A stretch of 64,000 nucleotides of DNA from Paenibacillus spongiae (GTDB taxonomy: Bacteria > Bacillota > Bacilli > Paenibacillales > Paenibacillaceae), in contig NZ_CP091430.1 of NCBI RefSeq assembly GCF_024734895.1, positions 4,916,501-4,980,500 on the forward strand, read 5' to 3'. Below the pieces are notes generated by a model. It had not been told where the DNA came from. It worked only from the letters and a program-made list of their open reading frames with translations, and made no database searches. Shown here one piece after another: positions 23,559 through 32,143 of the stretch. The first letter of the stretch is position 1. Every line of letters starts with the position of its first letter. The position numbers and the translations under genes are program-made.

Positions 23559-23942
23559 TTGTCCCTAGGAAAAAGAATTAAGAAGCTCAGACGAGATGCA
23601 AAACTTACTCAGAAAGACCTTTCCACAAAACTTGATGTTGATCATACAACGGTTTCTAAATGGGAAGCTGATATATATGAGCCAAATGCAGAAACTCTTG
23701 ATAAATTGGCCACCCTGTTTAGTACCTCTGTCGACCGATTGCTCGGAAGATCCGATGAGTTACTCGTTACGCAAAGTGAAGATCAAAAAAAGATTGAAAA
23801 GGATGAAGCAGGTTTCGGTAGGGCTTTTTTCGGAGGAGCGGACAACTATACTGAGGAAGAACTTGAAGTTGCCCGAGCAGCAGCAAGGGCTGCTGTTGAG
23901 GCCCTACGAAAAGTAAGAAACCAGCAAGATAATAAAAAATAG
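23559..23942 (+). CDS. phage repressor (XRE family, ImmR-like)
   Basis: A 127-residue repressor. Residues 1-60 form an XRE helix-turn-helix (LGKRIKKLRRDAKLTQKDLS; DHTTVSKWEADIYEP). The C-terminal half is a charged helix (EEELEVARAAARAAVEALRK). The TTG start at 23559 follows AAGGGAG. It is divergent from the Cro-like gene and followed by an ImmA-like metallopeptidase gene, so it is likely inactivated by cleavage rather than by RecA-stimulated self-cleavage. It should bind the three TTGAT-N5-ATCAA operators. Confidence 0.87.
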   Translation: MSLGKRIKKLRRDAKLTQKDLSTKLDVDHTTVSKWEADIYEPNAETLDKLATLFSTSVDRLLGRSDELLVTQSEDQKKIEKDEAGFGRAFFGGADNYTEEELEVARAAARAAVEALRKVRNQQDNKK

Positions 23943-23969
23943 TGGCCCTTCCATTGGGCTATTATTTTT
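23938..23969 (+). terminator. intrinsic terminator after the repressor gene
   Basis: AATAG and GCCC arms pair with GGGC and CTATT, then a T-rich tract follows. It may be leaky, so the metallopeptidase and integrase genes are co-expressed at lower level. Confidence 0.6.
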
Positions 23970-24015
23970 AACCATAAAACAGAACATATGTTTGTATTTA
24001 AGGAGAATGTTCAAC

Positions 24016-25026
24016 ATGAGCAGTTTTACTTTAGACCTTTATAAGCCAAATGAAATTGAGCTGTGGATCGCTAAGCAGTATCGTATGAATGGCATCTTAT
24101 CTTCAACAGATATGGATATTGATCGAATAGCAACTATATTTGGCATACATGTCCGAACATACGATGGACCAACATTTACTGAATGGTTAGATGGTGAATA
24201 TGCCTTGATTTTTCTAAACAGCTTCCAGACAGAGAAGAAGCTTCGAAAAGCATTTTTCCATGAGTTGTGTCACCCTCTTCGTCACGCAGGCCGTCAGGAT
24301 AGTCAGCATATGAGCCAAGCTCTTCGGGATCTCCAAGAAGCACAAGCGGCGAGTTTTCAACTCTACGCAAGCATGCCTTGGTATATGCTTTATGAGTTCG
24401 AAGGATTTTCTAATGACTCTTTATATATAAAACGTCTCTCTGAGGCTTTCAGGCTGCCTCTAACGTTCGTGAATAGTCGAATCGAACAGATATACCGACG
24501 CATATCACAAGCGTCTTACGATCGAAATATGAGCGTCTTGTTTTCGAGTTATAGATCACTCTCCTATCGAACTGAAATCGATGACCTCGATAATCAATCA
24601 TCGAATTATCAGGAATACGACCAACCGCTATCCATCCTGTATAAGTACGACGGCTTTTATAGGCGAGATATGCCTCAATACATAATTTTAGATACTGGCT
24701 CAGTTAATTGGGAAAAGACTCTCTTTATCGAAATCAAGGCTCCATTCGAAGATTCCGTCTATGACGAACTGTCTTCGGATCAGATCGTCATCGTTGTTCC
24801 GAAACAAGTTTATGTGGTTATGGATGACGACAAAACTGGCTGTATTGGTATTAACATGCCCTTATTGAAAGAGTACATGGAGAATACTATCGATTTTGTG
24901 AAACTTGGACATACCCATACTGATATTGAACGCCTTTCAATCAAGATCAAGGACCTGGAAGAGATGCTTTTTAGCGACATTGGATCCACGATCCAAAGAA
25001 GCAAACTACAAGAGGAGTGGTTTTGA
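24016..25026 (+). CDS. ImmA/IrrE-like metallopeptidase
   Basis: A 336-residue protein with the zinc peptidase motif HELCH (H82-E83-L-C-H86) and a downstream EAQAASFQLYAS segment that may carry the third ligand, the arrangement of ImmA/IrrE proteins. The C-terminal 200 residues are extra compared with short ImmA proteins and may sense or bind a partner. The ATG at 24016 is preferred because AAGGAGA lies about 9 bases upstream. Its neighbour repressor is the expected substrate: cleavage would induce the prophage. It overlaps the integrase ATG by one base. Confidence 0.87.
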   Translation: MSSFTLDLYKPNEIELWIAKQYRMNGILSSTDMDIDRIATIFGIHVRTYDGPTFTEWLDGEYALIFLNSFQTEKKLRKAFFHELCHPLRHAGRQDSQHMSQALRDLQEAQAASFQLYASMPWYMLYEFEGFSNDSLYIKRLSEAFRLPLTFVNSRIEQIYRRISQASYDRNMSVLFSSYRSLSYRTEIDDLDNQSSNYQEYDQPLSILYKYDGFYRRDMPQYIILDTGSVNWEKTLFIEIKAPFEDSVYDELSSDQIVIVVPKQVYVVMDDDKTGCIGINMPLLKEYMENTIDFVKLGHTHTDIERLSIKIKDLEEMLFSDIGSTIQRSKLQEEWF

Positions 25027-26309
25027 TGGCTACGAAAGAAAAGCGAGGTAAGAATTCATGGAGGCTTACTGTGGAGGCAGGAACGGATGCTAATGGTGAA
25101 CGTATTCGCCGGCGAAAAACCATTACAGTGGATGACCCTTCGATCCTCCGATCGGCGCGGCGTCTCGAAGATTATCTCGATCTTGAACTTGCAAAATTTA
25201 GGATTGAGGTTGAAGCAGGCGAATACATAGCGCCGGAGAAGATGCAGTTTGTTAGATTCGTCGAGTTGTGGCTTGATAAGCATGCGAAGAAAGAATACTC
25301 ACCACGAACACTGGTTAATTACATATCACGGTTAGAAACGCATATAGTTCCGCGATTTGGACACATGATGATTGATAAAATCAAACCCATGCATGTTGTC
25401 TCTTTCAAAGATTATCTAAGCACGCCTGAGGCGCGTCTCGATGGAAAGAACAGCCCTCTTTCCGAAAGTTCGCAATTATTTATTTTCAAGGTACTTCATG
25501 CTGTCATGAATTCGGCCAAAGAATGGCGAGTCATTCCAGAGAATCCCGTCGATGCTGTATCACCTCCAAAAGTTATGAAGAAGAAAAAGGATGTGTACGG
25601 CGAAGAAGAAGCAATACTTGCAATCCAAGCATTACTTAATCTGCCCAAACTGTGGATGCTTTATTTCCTCGGTGCCATGATGGGTGGATTCCGCCGCGGT
25701 GAGCTCCTAGCACTCGAGTGGCCAGATGTTGACTTTGAACGTAATGCGCTCATGATACGTCAAAGCATATCATGGACAGAGGGAGGCGAAGCAGCGGTCA
25801 AAGGAACGAAAGAAGATACAGAGGAATGGGTTACAATGCCTTATTGGTATATGGGCATGTTACGGCAATATCAAGCCGAGTGGGATGAAGAGCGCGAGAT
25901 GATTGAAGATGAAGATTGGCAAGGTGGAAATAAGTCCTACGTATTTCACTCTGGATATGGTCGCCCATATTACCATGATACGCCGACTGGAACCTGGAGA
26001 AAGTTTCTGAAGAACAATAATCTGAGGCCGGTCCGATTACATGACCTTCGCCATACAGCTGCGACACTTCTCCTTGAAGATGGCGTTGATCTGAAATTGA
26101 TACAAGAGCGGCTGCGGCATGCCAGACACGAAACAACGGCCGACTTCTATGCACACGTAACGAAGAAAGCTAGCCGCGGGGTTGCTGATCGTTTAGAAAA
26201 ATTCAATCCAACGAACTTGGGGCCATTGGGGCCTAATTGGGGCCAAGATTCTACAATCGACCCCAATAACACACTTCTTAGACCTCCAGGCAAAAGGAAA
26301 AAGGCTTGA
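25026..26309 (+). CDS. int: phage integrase (tyrosine recombinase)
   Basis: A 427-residue tyrosine recombinase with an N-terminal arm-binding region (NSWRLTVEAGTDANGERIRR), a SAM-like core-binding domain, and a catalytic domain with the R-H-R-H/W-Y set: GGFRRGELLALEW, HDLRHTAATLLLE, RLRHARHETTADFYAHVT. The ATG at 25026 shares its A with the previous TGA and has an AGAGGAG site. It directs integration into the tRNA-Gly gene, whose 3' half lies 54 bases downstream. It closes the rightward repressor operon. Confidence 0.95.
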   Translation: MATKEKRGKNSWRLTVEAGTDANGERIRRRKTITVDDPSILRSARRLEDYLDLELAKFRIEVEAGEYIAPEKMQFVRFVELWLDKHAKKEYSPRTLVNYISRLETHIVPRFGHMMIDKIKPMHVVSFKDYLSTPEARLDGKNSPLSESSQLFIFKVLHAVMNSAKEWRVIPENPVDAVSPPKVMKKKKDVYGEEEAILAIQALLNLPKLWMLYFLGAMMGGFRRGELLALEWPDVDFERNALMIRQSISWTEGGEAAVKGTKEDTEEWVTMPYWYMGMLRQYQAEWDEEREMIEDEDWQGGNKSYVFHSGYGRPYYHDTPTGTWRKFLKNNNLRPVRLHDLRHTAATLLLEDGVDLKLIQERLRHARHETTADFYAHVTKKASRGVADRLEKFNPTNLGPLGPNWGQDSTIDPNNTLLRPPGKRKKA

Positions 26310-26362
26310 TTCTACGGGCCTTTCCCCTGTTTAACCATATAGCAAAACCATATTAATCAAAA

Positions 26363-26406
26363 TTCCCAAGCTTGAGGCGAGGGTTCGATTCCCTTCACCC
26401 GCTCCA
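26363..26406 (+). other. attachment site: 3' half of tRNA-Gly
   Basis: The sequence from TTCCCAAGCTTG to CACCCGCTCCA reads as the 3' half of a tRNA-Gly from the anticodon loop: anticodon-stem 3' arm GCTTG, T-arm GAGGG-TTCGATT-CCCTT, acceptor CACCCGC, discriminator T and CCA. The 5' half is absent and the upstream bases do not pair, as expected for an att copy next to int. The anticodon would be CCC if read in register. The intact tRNA should lie left of the window. Confidence 0.82.
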
Positions 26407-26448
26407 TAATGATTTCCTGAAATTCCCATAACCATAAAGCCTGCAGAA

Positions 26449-26472
26449 GCCTCGATGATCGAGGCTTTTTTT
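26449..26472 (+). terminator. intrinsic terminator of the tRNA-Gly locus
   Basis: GCCTCGAT-G-ATCGAGGC followed by seven T, 43 bases after the tRNA 3' end. It probably belonged to the original tRNA gene. Bases 26,473-26,638 show no gene. Confidence 0.85.
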
Positions 26473-26638
26473 GTTGTCATTCCAATCCGCTTGGCTTCAA
26501 CTGCAGCATGAATGATTCATTTCTACTTTACCGCATAAAATATCTTTTTAACCACCACCTGCCTCGAATGAACAAAAAAGATTGTCGAGGATCATATCCG
26601 TGCAGATGCTATTAATGTTAACCGTATATGATCCGTAC

Positions 26639-26681
26639 AAAAAAACGCCCGCCCCACGATAAACGTGGACAGCGGGCGTTA
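26639..26681 (-). terminator. intrinsic terminator after the TetR gene
   Basis: On the minus strand ACGCCCGCTGTCCACG pairs with CGTGGGGCGGGCGT, followed by seven T. It lies just past the TetR stop. Confidence 0.85.
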
Positions 26682-26684
26682 TGC

Positions 26685-27572
26685 TTATAGCAGCTCCAAT
26701 ATTTGACTCTCCAGGTGCAGCACCTGCTTCTTAATCTTCGCCGAAGGTACAGACTTCAGCAAAGCCACCATGCCTTTGATCACGACAGGTTGAGGCTCCG
26801 CTTTATCGAATTCGGCAGCGAGCACCTCCAGCGTCGATTGAATCTCCTCCAGATCATCTTCTTGCAGACCGGCTTGATCCGCTGTCTTCTTCAAGGCGTC
26901 GATTTCCAGAAGGATCCCCGTCTTCCCGCCTTGACCGGCCAAGACGGACGCGCTCCATTGTTCCAGCGTTTCGTCACCCAGGACGATATCCGCTTTCGAT
27001 TGAATCAGCTGAGTGATCAGCACATGGGTCCGATCCCGCACATAACTGGCCAGCTTCTCGTTGTCGAAGGTTTGGATGCCCATGACGACAAGGCTCAAGT
27101 AGCCGTCCATGATGGCTTGAAAGATTACCGCCGCATCGCAGGCATACGGCCTTACAGACTCTCCGTATACCCGCACGATGAGCTGATAGGTGTAATAGAG
27201 CCCCTGCCTGCGTGCGCCTACGATCAATTCATGCAGCTCGGCATTTACTTCAAATCTCTCCTGCATCATGATCGAGAAGAAGCTGCTGTGTTTGTCATAG
27301 ATGCGATAGCTCAAAATGACATGCTCGCGGAGCAAATCATCCGATGACAGATCGTCCCGTTCTATAAGCTCTTGAAAATCGTCATTAATGTTTTTCAACC
27401 AATATTTGATGATCGACAAGAGAAGATCATCTTTGGACTTGAAATAAAAGTATAGCGATCCTTTCGCAATCCCGATCGAGTCCGCTATATCCTGAATCGA
27501 AGTGCCCCGAAAGCCTTTTTCTGAAAAGCACTTGATTGCGGCTTGAATGATTTGCTGTTTTTTTCCTTCCAA
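26685..27572 (-). CDS. TetR/AcrR-family repressor of the RND pump
   Basis: A 295-residue regulator. The first 60 residues form a TetR helix-turn-helix (QQIIQAAIKCFSEKGFRGTS; IADSIGIAKGSLYFYFKSKD). The ligand-binding region is about 90 residues longer than in typical 200-residue TetR proteins. It lies 20 bases downstream of the RND pump gene in the same direction. Bacillus keeps a TetR gene (yerO) beside swrC; here the order is pump then regulator. Direct repeats at the pump promoter are its likely operators. Confidence 0.9.
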   Translation of the reverse strand: MEGKKQQIIQAAIKCFSEKGFRGTSIQDIADSIGIAKGSLYFYFKSKDDLLLSIIKYWLKNINDDFQELIERDDLSSDDLLREHVILSYRIYDKHSSFFSIMMQERFEVNAELHELIVGARRQGLYYTYQLIVRVYGESVRPYACDAAVIFQAIMDGYLSLVVMGIQTFDNEKLASYVRDRTHVLITQLIQSKADIVLGDETLEQWSASVLAGQGGKTGILLEIDALKKTADQAGLQEDDLEEIQSTLEVLAAEFDKAEPQPVVIKGMVALLKSVPSAKIKKQVLHLESQILELL

Positions 27573-27592
27573 GCGTATTCACCGCCTTCTTC

Positions 27593-30500
27593 TTATTCGT
27601 CAGCGGTTTTTCTGCGGAATTTGACCAAGAATTCGTATACGATCGGTACGATGAGCAAGGTCAGCAGAGTCGAACTTGCCAGCCCGCCGATTACCGTTAC
27701 GCCAAGTCCTTTTGAAATCAATCCGCCGCTGCCGCCTTCGAAACCGAGAACAAGCGGAAGCAGTGCGCCGATCGTTGCAAGTGCCGTCATAAGAATCGGT
27801 CTAAGACGCGTTCCAGCCGCTTCAATAAGCGCTTCTCTGGTGCTCATACCGGCCTTCTCCATGTTCAATACGCGGTCAAGCAGTACGATCGCATTCGTGA
27901 CAACGATACCGATCAACATGAGCATGCCCATCATTGCCGTTGCGCTGATCGTCTCGCCGGCCAGATACAGCCCTACCAGCGCCCCGATAATCGTGAACGG
28001 CAAGGAGAACAGAATGGCAAACGGCGTTATTGCTCCGCCAAACGTAATTACGAGCAGCAGGTAGACGATCGCAACCGCAGCTGCCATAGCAAGTCCAAGC
28101 TGCGTGAATGTTTCATTGATTTGCTCGGTTACGCCGCCGAAATCAACCTTGACCGTTGCCGGCTTCTCAAGTTTATCGACTGCTGCCTGCAAATCGGCCG
28201 AGACCTTGCCTACGTTCTTATCCTTGACGTTAGCGGAAACCTCGACATAAAGCTTGCCGTCTTTACGGGTTACCGTATTGGCCGAGGTACCCTTCTCAAC
28301 CTTCACAACATCTTTAAGCGCGACCGAAACGCCAAGCGGCGATGTAATCGTCTCATTCTCGATGTCCGCAATGGTTTTGTACTGCTTTTGATCGACTTCG
28401 ACATATACTTTATACTGCTTGCCATCCACTTCGACCTCGGTGAGAACCGGACGCTCGCGAACCGGGCTAAGCTTCATCGCGACCTGACCGGCAGTCAAGC
28501 CTAGCTTGCTAAGCTTCTCTTGATCGGCAACCAGCGTATACTGTTCATACGTTTTGGAAAGCGAGGTATCGACTTTCTCGAGCGAGGCGTTCTTCTCCAT
28601 CAAGCTTTGAATGTCGGCGACAACCGGTTTAATGTCATCGTAGCTGTCTCCGTATACGAACAGGCTCAGCTTGCTTCCGCCCATTCCGCCGCTCATGTCC
28701 ATTTGGCTCCATTTGCCTGTCGGCTCCAGCTTCGTAAGCTCCTCGACAAGCTTGTCCTTCTCAGCGGAAAAGTTCTTCATGTCATTCTCGTACTGGATAT
28801 AGAACAATGCACTCTTGTTTGGACCGAAGCTCATCGGGTTTTCGCCGCCGACCGAATATTGGAGGTTTGTCATCCCTTCACGCTTCATAATAAGCTTCTC
28901 CGCTTCAAGCGCGGTTTGTTCCACATCCGATATCAGTTTGCCTGGGCCTGGCGCGTAAGTGACCATCGCGTACTTCTCTTCTTCTTCCGGCAGGAAGCTG
29001 ACGCCGACAAGCGGTGTCAAGAAGCAGCTGCCGATTAGAATGATGACCGCCGATGCGAATGTGATCAGCTTATGATTCAACGACCAGTTTAATACTTTGC
29101 GGTAGAAAATGCCCAGTCTTCCCGGCTTCTCGTCATGCGTCTGGGTTGCTTTAAGCCCTTTGCGGAACATCATATGCGTCATCATCGGCACGACTGTAAT
29201 GGCAACCAGAAGCGACGCCAGAAGCGCGAATACCATCGTAAGCGCGAAAGGCATGAACATTTCGCCGATCGGTCCGCTGACGGTACCAAGCGGGAGGAAT
29301 ACGGCAATGGTTACTAATGTCGAAGACAGAATGGGAATGAACATCTCCCGAGTCGCATCGATAATGAGTTCCTTGCCTCTTAATTTCTCGGAGCGCATTG
29401 CCATCCGTCTATAGTTGTTCTCAATGACGACAATGGAGTCGTCCACAACCCGCCCGATTGCTACGGTCATCGCTCCAAGAGTCATAATATTGAGCGTAAT
29501 ATCCATCTGCTTCAATATAAGCAGTGCGATAACGAGAGAGAGCGGAATGGACACGACCGAAATAATCGTCGTTCGGAAATTGCGCAAGAAGAACAGAATG
29601 ACGATTACGGCAAACAATGCGCCGAACAGCGCTTTATCGACCATTGTACTAACCGAGTCTTCGATTGGCTTGCCTTGGTCCAACAGGACGACCGTACTTA
29701 CGCCTTCATGATCGCTCATGAACTTATCGGCCGCATCTTTGACTCCATTGACCACTTCAACGGTATTGGCATCGGAAGCCTTGGTAGCATTGATACCGAT
29801 CGACAGCATACCGTTCGTACGCGAAATCGACTCCGCCTTATCGATCAGCTTCACATCGGCAATATCGGAAAGCTTGACCGTCGGAATCCCCATTGCACCT
29901 GCTCCTGCTCCGGTACCAGCTCCTGCGCCCGCAGCCGGTGCTTGCGGCGCTTGAGGCGCCTGCATACCGGCGCCGCCTGCTCCGCCAGCTGCTCCAGCAC
30001 CGCCAGGCGATGAAGGAATGACAGGAATAGCCACATTATTCAGCTGTTCAAGCGTCGTTACATTTCCATCCACTACAATCGTCTTCTCTGAGCTGTCGAG
30101 TTCAAACAGACCCAGCGGCGCTTTGATGGCGGAGGCTTGTACAATGCCTTTGACCGTTTCTTCCGAGAGGCCAAGCTCCGCCATCTTGTCTTTCTTGAAG
30201 GTTAGCGAGACTTCTTTCACATTCTGACCTGAAATCGCGACCGATCCTATGCCGTCAATACCTTCAAGTTCCGGCTTAAATTCGTTCTCGACAAGCTTGG
30301 TAACTTCCTCAAGCGACATATCCTTGGCCGAGACACTGAGTGAGATGACTGGAAAATCGTTCATGCTGAATTTAGATATTTGCGGATTCTGTGCTCCTTC
30401 AGGCTTCTGATAGCCATCCAAAACTTCGCGAAGCTCAGTCTCCGCTTCCTTCAAATCCTTCGAATAGTCATACTCAACGATAATCGAGGAGACATTCTCG

Positions 30501-30757
30501 CTCGAAGTCGAGCTGACCGCTGTAACCCCGTTTAAGTTCGTGATTCGCGTTTCCAGCGGTATGGAGACATTATCCGCGACTTCTTCTGGTGCTGCACCGA
30601 CAAATACGGTGTTTACCATCAGAACCGGCACGTTAATGTTTGGAATCGTTTCTTGCTTCATGTTAAGACCGGAATAAAGACCTCCGGCTATTACGATGAG
30701 CGTCATGATCCAAATCGCAAACTTGTTATTCAAAGAAAACCGAATAATACCTTTCAC
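27593..30757 (-). CDS. swrC: RND efflux transporter, SwrC/AcrB-like
   Basis: A 1054-residue inner-membrane proton-driven exporter with the 12-helix duplicated layout of the RND superfamily: TM1 near residue 10, a large outer domain, TM2-6 about residues 370-560, a second large loop, and TM8-12 at the C-terminus. GRVVDDSIVVIENNYR carries the two essential TM4 Asp residues. SwrC in Bacillus exports surfactin and bile-type detergents. Residues about 250-285 are an unusual Gly/Ala/Pro/Gln-rich linker. No membrane-fusion partner is encoded beside it. Confidence 0.9.
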   Translation of the reverse strand: MKGIIRFSLNNKFAIWIMTLIVIAGGLYSGLNMKQETIPNINVPVLMVNTVFVGAAPEEVADNVSIPLETRITNLNGVTAVSSTSSENVSSIIVEYDYSKDLKEAETELREVLDGYQKPEGAQNPQISKFSMNDFPVISLSVSAKDMSLEEVTKLVENEFKPELEGIDGIGSVAISGQNVKEVSLTFKKDKMAELGLSEETVKGIVQASAIKAPLGLFELDSSEKTIVVDGNVTTLEQLNNVAIPVIPSSPGGAGAAGGAGGAGMQAPQAPQAPAAGAGAGTGAGAGAMGIPTVKLSDIADVKLIDKAESISRTNGMLSIGINATKASDANTVEVVNGVKDAADKFMSDHEGVSTVVLLDQGKPIEDSVSTMVDKALFGALFAVIVILFFLRNFRTTIISVVSIPLSLVIALLILKQMDITLNIMTLGAMTVAIGRVVDDSIVVIENNYRRMAMRSEKLRGKELIIDATREMFIPILSSTLVTIAVFLPLGTVSGPIGEMFMPFALTMVFALLASLLVAITVVPMMTHMMFRKGLKATQTHDEKPGRLGIFYRKVLNWSLNHKLITFASAVIILIGSCFLTPLVGVSFLPEEEEKYAMVTYAPGPGKLISDVEQTALEAEKLIMKREGMTNLQYSVGGENPMSFGPNKSALFYIQYENDMKNFSAEKDKLVEELTKLEPTGKWSQMDMSGGMGGSKLSLFVYGDSYDDIKPVVADIQSLMEKNASLEKVDTSLSKTYEQYTLVADQEKLSKLGLTAGQVAMKLSPVRERPVLTEVEVDGKQYKVYVEVDQKQYKTIADIENETITSPLGVSVALKDVVKVEKGTSANTVTRKDGKLYVEVSANVKDKNVGKVSADLQAAVDKLEKPATVKVDFGGVTEQINETFTQLGLAMAAAVAIVYLLLVITFGGAITPFAILFSLPFTIIGALVGLYLAGETISATAMMGMLMLIGIVVTNAIVLLDRVLNMEKAGMSTREALIEAAGTRLRPILMTALATIGALLPLVLGFEGGSGGLISKGLGVTVIGGLASSTLLTLLIVPIVYEFLVKFRRKTADE

Positions 30758-30786
30758 TCTTCCACTCCCTATCTCTTTTTAACTAG

Positions 30787-30843
30787 ATTTGACCAATATT
30801 CGAGTATAATAAGATTTTATTTGACCAATGTTCAAAAGTCAAA
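30787..30843 (-). promoter_or_regulatory. RND pump promoter with TetR-type direct repeats
   Basis: ATTTGACCAATATTC (30787-30801) and ATTTGACCAATGTTC (30819-30833) match at 14 of 15 positions and are spaced 32 bp, three helical turns. On the minus strand they flank the -10 box (TATTAT) of a promoter with TTGAAC as -35. TTTGAC (30820-30825) and GTCAAA (30838-30843) also form an inverted pair. They are the probable operators of the neighbouring TetR protein. Confidence 0.65.
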
Positions 30844-30885
30844 TAAACCGCCGGTCAATCGTTGAAAAAATAAATAAAAAAACTC

Positions 30886-30915
30886 TTGCATTCATAAAAT
30901 ATACCATGCTATAAT
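30886..30915 (+). promoter_or_regulatory. promoter of tRNA-Arg
   Basis: TTGCAT (30886-30891), 18 bases, TATAAT (30910-30915), then about 12 bases to the tRNA 5' end. Confidence 0.75.
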
Positions 30916-30927
30916 AACGTTTGTCGT

Positions 30928-31004
30928 GTCCCAGTAGCTCAGTTGGATAGAGCATACGCCTTCTAAGCGTACGGTCGGGGGTTCGAATCCCTCCTGGGAC
31001 GCCA
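30928..31004 (+). tRNA. tRNA-Arg (anticodon UCU)
   Basis: A 77-base cloverleaf: acceptor GTCCCAG pairs with CTGGGAC, D-arm GCTCAGTTGGATAGAGC, anticodon loop CTTCTAA with anticodon TCT, T-arm GGGGG-TTCGAAT-CCCTC, encoded CCA at 31002-31004. Confidence 0.97.
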
Positions 31005-31042
31005 TTAGGTCACGATCAGTTCAATATGATGAGAACAATAAA

Positions 31043-31082
31043 TCTCGGAAGCCTTGATATCATTGGGTTTCGGGGATTTTTT
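31043..31082 (+). terminator. terminator of tRNA-Arg
   Basis: An imperfect stem (ATCTCGGAAGCC with GGGTTTCGGGGAT) followed by six T about 40 bases after the tRNA. Confidence 0.5.
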
Positions 31083-31258
31083 AATTTCGCCAAATGTTCA
31101 GCAAGCAGCTGGAAACGATATGTTTTGAATTTTTTTATACTTTTTTTACACACGATTAGACTAATGAATCAACTTCACCTTTGAAATACGCATAAAATGG
31201 ATTGAGGTTCCATGTATCATCCTCATTCAATGAACAAGATTCAAGCCATAATGCAAAG

Positions 31259-31293
31259 AAAAGAGCAGGCGGGGCTAACCCGCCTGCTCTTTT
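31259..31293. terminator. strong bidirectional terminator with no adjacent gene
   Basis: GAGCAGGCGGG (31263-31273) pairs perfectly with CCCGCCTGCTC (31279-31289), flanked by AAAA and TTTT. There is no recognised gene between it and the tRNA terminator (31,083-31,258). The rest of 31,294-31,521 also shows no gene before the next ribosome site. Confidence 0.8.
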
Positions 31294-31521
31294 ACGTATT
31301 CAATCCATTCTGAGTAACACGAAAGGGCTGAGGATATGAAGCTCAGAATCTGAACATTGCCGCGCTGGCACTCAGCTTCATCTCCCTGATCGTAACGCTC
31401 TTCAAACGGTGAACGCCGTGCAGCTACCCGATAAGTATCGTTAGCTAATATCGTGGATATGGATTAATAAATTCGTGCAAACTATTATTGTATATAGAAC
31501 GACTGCAAAGGAGAATCGTTA

Positions 31522-31890
31522 ATGCCAGAAAAACCGATAATTGTATATTTCAACTCTCCAGATCAAGCTAACAAGGCTCTTGAGAAAATGAAAAACGAAT
31601 TTGAGGTGATCGAGTCAGGAATTGACCGATTCGATGGTTACCCTGGTGAAGGTTACAATCCTAACAATCCGCTTACAGGAGATATACCGAGTCTTGGTTC
31701 TTTGACGCTAGGCGGAAATTTTGATAGGGATTCAGGTATTTTGGCTGCTACAAGCCCAAGTGCGAGCGGTTATAGTTCCGGAGGACCGGGCAACATGGTC
31801 TCTGGCGTAGATATCATTCTGACTGCGATCGTCCAAGAAGAAAACGGCGAAAGGGCAATGGAGATCGCTCGCGAGTGCGGCGCTCTTTAA
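31522..31890 (+). CDS. conserved-looking small protein of unknown function
   Basis: A 122-residue protein. The N-terminal part (IIVYFNSPDQANKALEKMKN) and C-terminal part (VDIILTAIVQEENGERAMEI) look like two halves of a small alpha/beta fold. They are joined by a Gly/Ser/Pro-rich stretch (SPSASGYSSGGPGN). An AAAGGAG site supports the ATG. No signal peptide or membrane segment. I do not recognise the family; a stress-type role is possible but unsupported. Confidence 0.7.
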   Translation: MPEKPIIVYFNSPDQANKALEKMKNEFEVIESGIDRFDGYPGEGYNPNNPLTGDIPSLGSLTLGGNFDRDSGILAATSPSASGYSSGGPGNMVSGVDIILTAIVQEENGERAMEIARECGAL

Positions 31891-31972
31891 ATATAGCCAC
31901 TCACGGCGAATGCGATGCTCCAGCCCTTCATAATCTTACCTATGCTCTCGCCCTCTCGCGGCGGGAGCTTAT

Positions 31973-32071
31973 TTATGCCGCCTTCTTATTAAGCTCCCTC
32001 GGTACGATATAATTTCCTTTTTTACGATTTAGCGGATCAAATCCGTCCACTTCCTCTGCGGTTTCCTCCAT
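31973..32071 (-). CDS. possible 32-residue protein
   Basis: A short frame with an ATG preceded by CGGGGGAAAG, encoding MEETAEEVDGFDPLNRKKG and then YIVPRELNKKAA. Charged and soluble. It is the only plausible coding stretch in the interval 31,891-32,143, on the strand opposite its neighbours. The existence of the gene is uncertain. Confidence 0.4.
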   Translation of the reverse strand: MEETAEEVDGFDPLNRKKGNYIVPRELNKKAA

Positions 32072-32143
32072 TGTCGCTTTCCCCCGTTTCCTTGATAATT
32101 GGATCATGGACATTACATTCCAGCAAACATGGAGGCGGTACCT

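Noticed and set aside
26589-26634. 9-bp inverted repeat GGATCATAT / ATATGATCC with 28-base spacer
   Set aside because: Outside the prophage, no gene or site nearby; could be chance in AT-rich DNA.
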